In this document: piece after piece, positions 55,893 through 64,000 of the stretch
How positions within the stretch are numbered: position 1 is the stretch's first letter
Layout of the letters: each line of letters opens with the position of its first letter
Source: Deinococcus taeanensis
GTDB taxonomy: Bacteria > Deinococcota > Deinococci > Deinococcales > Deinococcaceae
Length of the DNA: 64,000 bases
Reading direction: 5' to 3'
Assembly: GCF_020229735.1 (NCBI RefSeq)
Contig: NZ_CP083455.1
Location: 1,825,001-1,889,000 of the forward strand
Position numbers and translations under genes: made by a program
The notes under the pieces: model-generated
The model's database searches: none
What the model was told of the DNA's origin: nothing
The model's input: only the letters and a program-made list of their open reading frames with translations

Positions 55893-57083
55893 ATGAAGCG
55901 GACGGTACGGCGGGCCCTGCTGGCGCTGGCGTGGCTGCTGGGTCTGTTCACCCTGAGTCTTTCGGGCCTGTGGTGGGCCGGCTGGTGGCGCCCGGGCGCC
56001 GCTCCGCCGCACAGGCCCGGGCCGGTCACGCTGAACGGAATGCCGGCCGGAGCCTCCGCAACAGCACCCGGGGCAGACGGGCCGCGGACCTCACTGCCGG
56101 CCGGACCTGATCGCATCGCTCCTGAGGTCGCCGGTGCCGGACCGCAGACGCCGGTGCCCGGGGCAGGCCCGGCGCCTTCACCGGCCCAACAGCTGTCGGC
56201 TGAACCGGCGGCCCCTGTGGCCTCTCCAGGGGCTCCGTCCACCCAGGGTGTCCCTCTCGTCAGTGCGCCGGCCGAGGTGCCCCCGCCTGAGACGGACCAG
56301 GAGCGGGCGGTGCTGGTGGCCCTGAACCGCGTGCGGGCGCGGGCTGGCCTGCCGGGCGTCCAGGAACGGGCGGCCTGGGCGGCCGGGTGCGCGCTGCACG
56401 CCCGGTACCTCGTGCGGGAGGACCGTGCCGAGCACCGTGAGGCGCCCGGCAGCGCCTTTCGCACGCCGGACGGAGAAGCGTGTGCGCCCGGTCACTTCTT
56501 CGTGACGTCCCGCGCCGACAGCGGCGCCCTGCGGGCCCTGACGTACTGGGTGGGGGGAGCGTTTCACCTGCCGCAGCTGCTGGACCCCCGGCTGACCTGG
56601 GTGGCGTTCGGAGAGGCGCAGGACGCGGCGGGTGGCGTGCGTTCGGCCGCCGTGCTGGACGTCCGGCGGGGCCTGAGCGGCACGGCGCGCTACCCGGTGC
56701 GGTACCCGGCGCCGGGGAAGGCCGTTCCGGCCCTTCCTGCGGCCACGGCGGAGTGGCCGGACGCCCTGGCGGGGTGCCCGGCGGTCAGCGGGTTGCGGGG
56801 CGCGCCGGTGGCGGCGCTGCTGGGGCCGGACGCGGCGCCCGCCGTGACGGGCGTGACCCTGCGCGTGAACGGCCAGGCGTGGCCGGCGTGCCTGCTGACC
56901 GCGCAGTCGTTCCGGGGTGTGACGGAAACGGAAACCCAGGTGGGCCGGGGCGTGCTGGCTGCGCAGGGCGCGGCGTTGGCGCTGCCGGACCGGCCACTGC
57001 CGCCGGGCGCGGCTGTGCAGGTGATGTTCCGGACGACGGGTGCGCCGCTGACGTGGTCGTTCAGGGTCCAGGGACCGCAGTGA
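55893..57083 (+). CDS. Exported CAP-domain (SCP/PR1-like) protein
   Basis: 396 residues. An N-terminal signal/anchor helix (ALLALAWLLGLFTLSLSGLWWAGWW) precedes a Pro/Ala/Gly-rich linker (about 35-135), then a CAP-like domain starting QERAVLVALNRVRARAGLPGVQ, with HARYLV, EHREAPGSAF and a WVGGAFHLPQLLDPRLTWVAFG core. The C-terminal 100 residues form an extra beta-rich module. Bacterial CAP proteins are mostly extracellular with unknown function. TAGGCT lies seven bases before the ATG. Confidence 0.82.
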   Translation: MKRTVRRALLALAWLLGLFTLSLSGLWWAGWWRPGAAPPHRPGPVTLNGMPAGASATAPGADGPRTSLPAGPDRIAPEVAGAGPQTPVPGAGPAPSPAQQLSAEPAAPVASPGAPSTQGVPLVSAPAEVPPPETDQERAVLVALNRVRARAGLPGVQERAAWAAGCALHARYLVREDRAEHREAPGSAFRTPDGEACAPGHFFVTSRADSGALRALTYWVGGAFHLPQLLDPRLTWVAFGEAQDAAGGVRSAAVLDVRRGLSGTARYPVRYPAPGKAVPALPAATAEWPDALAGCPAVSGLRGAPVAALLGPDAAPAVTGVTLRVNGQAWPACLLTAQSFRGVTETETQVGRGVLAAQGAALALPDRPLPPGAAVQVMFRTTGAPLTWSFRVQGPQ

Positions 57084-57186
57084 CCGGGTGGCGCGTGACG
57101 ATTCCCGGCGGGTCAGGGGGTACACTCCGGGAGGCGCGACGCCCACCCGACCGCCTCGACTCGGTGGTCCGGGGAACGGAGATCCC

Positions 57187-57663
57187 ATGAACATCACCCA
57201 GGACAAGGTTGTTGAACTCGATTACAAACTCACGGTCAACGGTGAGGTGATCGATCAGAGCGAAAGCGGGGAGCCGCTGGTGTACCTGCACGGGCACAGC
57301 AACATCATTCCGGGCCTGGAACGTGCGCTGGAAGGCAAGACCAGCGGCGATGCGCTGCAGGTCACGGTGCAGCCCGAAGACGGGTACGGGGAGCGCGACG
57401 AGGACAACGTCGAGGACCTGTCCCGTGATGACTTCGAGGATGACGTGGAGGTTGGCGCGACCTACTACGCCCAGGCGGAGGACGGCAGCGTCATTCCGTT
57501 CACGGTCATGAGTGTGGACGGGGAGAGCGTCAAGGTGGACTTCAACCCGCCCCTGGCCGGCATGGTGCTGGATTTCGACGTGAAGGTCCTGAGTGTGCGT
57601 GACGCCACGGCCGAGGAACTCGACCACGGGCACGCGCATTCCGGCGAGCACGACCACGAGTGA
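57187..57663 (+). CDS. slyD: FKBP-type peptidyl-prolyl isomerase, SlyD-like
   Basis: 158 residues. FKBP core with an inserted IF domain: VVELDYKLTVNGEVIDQSESGEPLVYLHGHSNIIPGLERALEGK, then PEDGYGERDEDNVEDLSRDDF, and NPPLAGMVLDFDVKVLSV. The tail ends HGHAHSGEHDHE, a short His-rich metal-binding segment as in SlyD. It acts as folding catalyst/chaperone and may hold nickel or zinc. Promoter TACACT lies near 57120 with a leader of about 60 bases. Confidence 0.92.
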   Translation: MNITQDKVVELDYKLTVNGEVIDQSESGEPLVYLHGHSNIIPGLERALEGKTSGDALQVTVQPEDGYGERDEDNVEDLSRDDFEDDVEVGATYYAQAEDGSVIPFTVMSVDGESVKVDFNPPLAGMVLDFDVKVLSVRDATAEELDHGHAHSGEHDHE

Positions 57664-57666
57664 CCC

Positions 57667-57686
57667 CCAGGCCCATCCGGGCCTGG
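57667..57686 (+). terminator. Terminator after slyD
   Basis: CCAGGCCC and GGGCCTGG form an 8-bp perfect stem with ATCC loop, four bases after the stop codon. Confidence 0.7.
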
Positions 57687-57713
57687 CACGTCTCCTTGCC
57701 TGATCTTTTCCAT

Positions 57714-57751
57714 GGCCGCGCCGCACCCCGTTCCGGGCGTGCGGCGCGGCC
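57714..57751. terminator. Bidirectional terminator between slyD and the HD gene
   Basis: A 13-bp perfect stem (57714-57726 with 57739-57751) with 12-nt loop, close to the stop codon of the convergent HD-domain gene. Confidence 0.8.
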
Positions 57752-57755
57752 TCGT

Positions 57756-58271
57756 TCACTCCTGGTCGTCGTACACGTGCAGCAGGGTGGCGTCGGGGTC
57801 GCCGCCGGGGTGGTGGTGCCGGGCCACGAGGCGCGCGACGCGGGGACGGGCGCCGGCGTGCGCGAGGAGCCGGGCGCCGAGCTCCGGGTGGTGGGCACGG
57901 ATGCCGATGGCCCCGACGGGCGGCAGCACGCGGGTCAGGCGGTTGGGAATCAGGCCGACCAGCACGCGTTCCCACAGCCAGTAGGGGCGCAGGCTCTTGC
58001 CGCAGTCGTGCAGCAGGGCCGCGGCGACAAGTTCCGGGCTGGCTTCCGGGTGTTCGCGCAGCAGGTGGCGGGTAACGCGGCAGGCGTGCTCGCGGTCGCG
58101 GGGGTCCATGGCTTCGTAGACGTGCGCTTCGCCGGGCGTGAGGTGCGTCAGGGCCCACACGTCATCCGGGTGGGCGTCCTCAGGGTGCAGGCTGCGCAGG
58201 AGCCGGCGGGCTTTGGCCGCGTACCCGTTCACCTTTCGGCGAATGCGTGCACTGAGGGTCCGGCGGGCCAT
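57756..58271 (-). CDS. HD-domain putative phosphohydrolase
   Basis: 171 residues. A small HD protein: the metal motif is ALLHDCGK with an upstream His in the [13 protein letters not shown] helix and downstream [15 protein letters not shown] and ARHHHPGG, giving the H...HD...H...D set. It resembles stand-alone HD hydrolases of unknown nucleotide substrate. The N-terminus is basic ([26 protein letters not shown]). ATG 58271 follows TATGCT by six bases on the minus strand (leaderless). Confidence 0.85.
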   Translation of the reverse strand: MARRTLSARIRRKVNGYAAKARRLLRSLHPEDAHPDDVWALTHLTPGEAHVYEAMDPRDREHACRVTRHLLREHPEASPELVAAALLHDCGKSLRPYWLWERVLVGLIPNRLTRVLPPVGAIGIRAHHPELGARLLAHAGARPRVARLVARHHHPGGDPDATLLHVYDDQE

Positions 58272-58372
58272 ACGCCGAGCATACGGGACCGGGCGGCCTG
58301 GGCGGGACTGAAGCGTTCTTAATGCGTGCGCCGCCCCGTCCGGATGGGGGGGCAGCGCGGCGCGGGAGGGCC

Positions 58373-59347
<975 letters not shown>

Positions 59348-59664
59348 GAGTGAAGCGTACCACCGGGCACGTTTCAGGATGGTCAGCCACGCACAGTTTA
59401 CTTTTTAAAGCGGAGGGCATTCCCTGGAGGCTCGATGCGGTCAGGGGACGGCCCACCCCTCACCGGAAGCCCCGCCTGCAAGGGCGACTGCGCAGGTCCT
59501 CCCCCATCAGCCGGCGCCGGGCCAGAGGGACCAGCTTCGCGCTCTGAGGAGAGGGTCATCACCCCCCTCGCCTGCGCCGTGACGTGTCCCGAGGTCCGGA
59601 AGCCGGCGCGTGCAGGCCGGTGTGGCGCTGGGCAGGGTTCTGCTGGACGAATGTGTTTGCCTAT
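59348..59664. other. Intergenic gap upstream of the zinc cluster
   Basis: About 320 bases between divergent trxB and the CobW gene. Apart from the trxB promoter and a TTTTTAAA run near 59401, I see no gene; the frame open from 59610 lies upstream of the preferred CobW start. Confidence 0.4.
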
Positions 59665-59693
59665 CTATTGATAATATTATATCATTCTCATTC
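59665..59693 (+). promoter_or_regulatory. Zur/Fur-like operator over the zinc-cluster promoter
   Basis: A 29-bp AT-rich island in GC-rich DNA with the imperfect dyad TGATAATATTATATCA (59669-59684) and a downstream ATTCTCATT, resembling Fur-superfamily boxes. The -10 box TATCAT (59680-59685) lies inside it, eight bases before GTG 59694. The downstream genes (CobW GTPase, L28 paralogue, ZnuA) make zinc repression by Zur the likely role. Confidence 0.65.
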
Positions 59694-60749
<1,056 letters not shown>

Positions 60750-60836
60750 CTCGCCATTACCGGCGGCCTCCCGCCGCCTGGAACGTGCACCGCTGTACCT
60801 TTGCCCGAGTCTCAAATGTGATAAGGAGAAATCAAT

Positions 60837-61082
60837 ATGAGTCGTGAGTGTGCCCTGACTGGCAAGAAGAACCTCGTGGTCAACCGCGTGACAAGGCGCG
60901 GCAAGGCCCGCGCGCAGGGCGGCGTGGGCCGCAAGGTCACCGGCGTGACCCGGCGCGTGCAGAAAGCCAACCTGCACAGGCGCGCGGTCCGCCAGCACGG
61001 CGTGACCCGGACCGTATGGCTCAGCGCCAGCGCCCTGCGCACCCTCACCCGGGGCCCCCACCGGGGCATGGCGTTGCTGTGA
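60837..61082 (+). CDS. rpmB: Ribosomal protein L28, zinc-independent-type paralogue
   Basis: 81 residues: [57 protein letters not shown]. Only one cysteine (C5) is present, so it cannot form the four-cysteine zinc ribbon of zinc-type L28. Its place between a CobW GTPase and znuA suggests a replacement protein made under zinc limitation to spare zinc. If this is the only rpmB in the genome it may simply be the housekeeping gene. AAGGAG (60823-60828) precedes the ATG; the stop overlaps the znuA start (GTGA). Confidence 0.9.
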   Translation: MSRECALTGKKNLVVNRVTRRGKARAQGGVGRKVTGVTRRVQKANLHRRAVRQHGVTRTVWLSASALRTLTRGPHRGMALL

Positions 61083-61996
61083 AGCGCGCTCCCTTCCTTC
61101 TGCCCGCACTGATGCTCGCGGCCTGCGCTGCCCCCGCCGCCCACGCTGCGACAGTGCCGGTGAGCGTCACCACCACTATCCTCGCGGACTTCGTGCGGGA
61201 GGTGGGCGGCAACCGCCTGCAGGTGAACGTGATCGTGCCCGCCGGTGGCGACACACACACCTTCCAGCCCGGTACCGGCGTGATCCGTGAACTGGCCCGC
61301 AGCCGCGCCCTGTTCACGAACGGCGCCGGTCTGGAACCGTGGCTGCCGAAACTCACGGCCAGCGCCCCCCGGGTGAAGGTCGTCGCTCTGACCAGTGGAC
61401 TGAACCTGCACGCCGCCGGGCACGAGGATGAGCACGGGCACGCGGACGCACATGAGCACGGGCCGCTCGACCCGCACGCGTGGTGGGACCCGGCCCTCGC
61501 CGCAGGGTACGTCAGGAACGTGCAGCAGGCGCTGACGAGCCTGGATCCGGCCGGAAAGGCCACCTACGCCAGGAACGCCGGGGCGTACCTGAAACAGCTG
61601 AGCGCCGCTGACGTCTACGCAAAGCAGCAGTTCAGCCGCCTGAGTGCCGCGCGGCGCGTAATCGTCACCAACCACGACAGCCTGCACTACCTGGCAGAAC
61701 GGTACGGGCTGCGGGTCGTCGGAGCGATCATTCCGGGGATCAGCACGGAGCGCGAGCCCAGCGCGCGGGAACTCGCGTCGCTCTCCCTGCTGATGAAGAA
61801 AACAGGCGCGAAGGTGATCTTCACGGAGAACACCGTGAATGCCCGCCTGGCCCAGACGCTTGCCCGCGAAACCGGCGCGCGCATTGCCCCGCCGCTGTAT
61901 ACCGACGCCCTGGGCGCGAAGGGCAGCGGCGGGGACACGTTCCTGAAAGCATTCCGCAGCAACGTGGATACCATGGTCGGGGCACTGAAGAACTAA
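61079..61996 (+). CDS. znuA: Zinc ABC transporter substrate-binding protein
   Basis: 305 residues from GTG 61079, overlapping the L28 stop. A signal peptide with LAAC (C16) suggests a lipoprotein, although cleavage at AAHA is also possible. Metal ligands of the TroA fold: H60 ([10 protein letters not shown]), the DPHAWWDP His and the [11 protein letters not shown]is, plus an acidic residue near YTDALG. A His/Asp/Glu-rich loop ([14 protein letters not shown]) before DPHAWWD is typical of ZnuA zinc-capturing loops. Works with ZnuC and ZnuB downstream. Confidence 0.92.
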   Translation: MKRAPFLLPALMLAACAAPAAHAATVPVSVTTTILADFVREVGGNRLQVNVIVPAGGDTHTFQPGTGVIRELARSRALFTNGAGLEPWLPKLTASAPRVKVVALTSGLNLHAAGHEDEHGHADAHEHGPLDPHAWWDPALAAGYVRNVQQALTSLDPAGKATYARNAGAYLKQLSAADVYAKQQFSRLSAARRVIVTNHDSLHYLAERYGLRVVGAIIPGISTEREPSARELASLSLLMKKTGAKVIFTENTVNARLAQTLARETGARIAPPLYTDALGAKGSGGDTFLKAFRSNVDTMVGALKN

Positions 61997-62013
61997 GCAG
62001 CCTGCACCACGCA

Positions 62014-62044
62014 GGCAGGCCGCTTCCCGCGCGCCCGGCCTGCC
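62014..62044 (+). terminator. Hairpin between znuA and znuC
   Basis: A 9-bp perfect stem (62014-62022 with 62036-62044), 13-nt loop, 17 bases after the znuA stop. As znuC has its own TATGCT box, this probably ends or attenuates the upstream transcript. Confidence 0.6.
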
Positions 62045-62102
62045 CCGCGCCATCTTGATTCTGCGCTCGCAACATCACGCGGATCGGAGGTATGCTGACC
62101 GG

Positions 62103-62825
62103 ATGCTGGGCGTCGAGAACCTCACAGTGAAATACGGCGCGCAGACCGCGCTGGACCGGGCCAGCGTGCGCTTCGAGGCCGGGTCGTTCAGCGCCATCAT
62201 CGGCCCGAACGGCGCCGGCAAGAGCACCCTCCTGAAAACCCTGGTGGGACTGCTGCCCGACCCTGACGGCGCCGTTCACTTCGATCCGGGGCACACCGCG
62301 CGCAGCTGCATCAGTTACGTGCCGCAGCAGCAGACCCTGGACTGGGGTTTTCCCGTCACCGTCTGGGACGTTGCCATGATGGGCCGCACCGGACGCCTGG
62401 GCTGGCTGCGCTGGCCCAGGCGCAAGGACCGGCAGATCGTGGAGGGCGCCCTGCAGGAAACCGGGGTGTACGACCTGCGGCACCGGCACATCGGAGCGCT
62501 GTCCGGCGGGCAACGGCAGCGGGTCCTGCTGGCGCGCATGCTGGCCCGTCAGGGCCACCTGCTGCTGCTGGATGAACCGCTGACCGGCGTGGACGCCGCC
62601 ACGCAGGAAACCCTGATGGGGCTGCTGCGTGCCCAGGCTGACAAGGGCCGCGCCGTCGTGATGGTCACGCACGACCTGGAGCAGGCGCGGCGCTGGTGTG
62701 ATCACCTGGTGCTCGTGAACCGCCGCGTGATCGCAGACGGCACGCCCGACGAGGTGTACACCCCGCACAACATCGAGGCGACGTTCAGCACCAGTTTCCT
62801 GGGGCACACCCACGCCGAGGCGTGA
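62103..62825 (+). CDS. znuC: Zinc ABC transporter ATP-binding protein
   Basis: 240 residues. Walker [11 protein letters not shown]-loop YVPQQQ, signature [15 protein letters not shown], Walker [13 protein letters not shown] and the switch His in MVTHD. The family matches ZnuC/MntB-type ATPases. TATGCT (62091-62096) lies six bases before the ATG, so it can be transcribed as a leaderless mRNA independently of znuA. Followed by the permease gene. Confidence 0.93.
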   Translation: MLGVENLTVKYGAQTALDRASVRFEAGSFSAIIGPNGAGKSTLLKTLVGLLPDPDGAVHFDPGHTARSCISYVPQQQTLDWGFPVTVWDVAMMGRTGRLGWLRWPRRKDRQIVEGALQETGVYDLRHRHIGALSGGQRQRVLLARMLARQGHLLLLDEPLTGVDAATQETLMGLLRAQADKGRAVVMVTHDLEQARRWCDHLVLVNRRVIADGTPDEVYTPHNIEATFSTSFLGHTHAEA

Positions 62826-62873
62826 CCCCACCTTCCTCCCCGGCCCCCCACCTGTGTTTTCCTGAGGCGTCCC

Positions 62874-63683
<810 letters not shown>

Positions 63684-63938
63684 CGCGCGTCAGGCGGGCT
63701 GAGGCCAGAGGTCCTGCGGGGCACCAGAGGACCTTTCCCCGTCCTCGGCCACCTGGCGTATTCCGCGGGGCCCGGCCGGAATGCTACGGTGCCCCTGACC
63801 GCCGGAAGAACTGCGCGGGTCTGGCCCTCCGTTCATTCAAAGGATCCGTTTCGCCTTGCGTCTGTAACCCCTGACCACTGAGTTTCAAGCGGCCGCCCGC
63901 GGTGCGGGCCGGCTCTTTCCTGTCAGGGGGAACAACTG

Positions 63939-64000
63939 ATGCTGATGTTGAGTGGGGTCGCGCGCGCGTTCGCGGACCGGACAGTCTTTGCAGGGGTGGA
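63939..64000 (+). CDS. ABC-F-type ATP-binding protein, 5' end only
   Basis: Runs off the window. The visible 20 residues (MLMLSGVARAFADRTVFAGV) match the beginning of ABC-F proteins (Uup/EttA-like), where the first strand precedes the Walker A loop. CAGGGGG lies upstream of ATG 63939. Assignment rests on this short stretch only. Confidence 0.6.
   Translation, partial: MLMLSGVARAFADRTVFAGV

Overview
The window is high-GC bacterial chromosome (roughly 68-70% GC by eye). Protein content and promoter style point to Deinococcus: PLA2-like and CAP-domain exported proteins, a DUF1999 acetyltransferase, an HhH-GPD glycosylase of the divergent Deinococcus type, and very many leaderless mRNAs. I see no rRNA, no CRISPR array and no intact insertion sequence. 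About 60 protein genes, one tRNA and several strong hairpin terminators can be supported. Most of the window is housekeeping and metabolic.

Layout. 0-9 kb: RlmI-type methyltransferase, lipoprotein, S41 protease, EamA exporter, TerC, TetR, phospholipase A2-like lipoprotein, NERD/zinc-ribbon protein, lysA. 9.3-10 kb: gene-poor with nested inverted repeats. 10-21.9 kb: mnmA and small partner, phosphodiesterase-like enzyme, a compact minus-strand run (ICMT-like, 2-hydroxyacid dehydrogenase, GNAT, inositol-phosphatase-like), endonuclease-III-like protein, kinase, lepB, DUF503/HMA/DUF1999 cluster, ribokinase, deaminase. 22-33 kb: acyl-CoA synthetase, tsaD, butyrate kinase, hpf, TetR, CoA-transferase/thiolase operon, pgi. 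33-36 kb: an unusual regulator plus a tiny secreted-peptide ORF. 36-42 kb: ppsR and ppsA (divergent), HAD hydrolase, a probable decayed gene, second RlmI-type methyltransferase. 42.5-47.6 kb: beta-oxidation operon. 48.4-57.7 kb: TauE/DUF1634 pair, histidine kinase, tRNA-Ala, CCA-adding-type enzyme, GH13 amylase, moeA with divergent CAP protein, slyD. 57.7-64 kb: HD protein, trxB, then a zinc-homeostasis cluster (CobW GTPase, alternative L28, ZnuA, ZnuC, ZnuB) and the start of an ABC-F gene.

Most interesting locus: the gene at 33147-35504 has an N-terminal domain resembling the non-catalytic half of IS200/IS605 TnpB (the WED/REC-like part before RuvC), fused to tandem helical repeats and a C-terminal SARP/BTAD regulator; RuvC is absent. 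About 110 nt downstream lies a 43-codon ORF with a ribosome-binding site and signal peptide, preceded by a perfect inverted repeat. This looks like a transposon-nuclease domain re-used in a transcription regulator, possibly linked to a secreted peptide.

Regulation visible in sequence: (i) about twenty genes have a TANNNT box only 5-10 nt before the start codon, the leaderless-mRNA pattern; (ii) the acyl-CoA synthetase and the 3-hydroxyacyl-CoA dehydrogenase each carry a 15-bp site matching the Thermus FadR consensus as I recall it, over or beside the promoter; (iii) an AT-rich dyad resembling Zur/Fur boxes overlaps the promoter of the zinc cluster.
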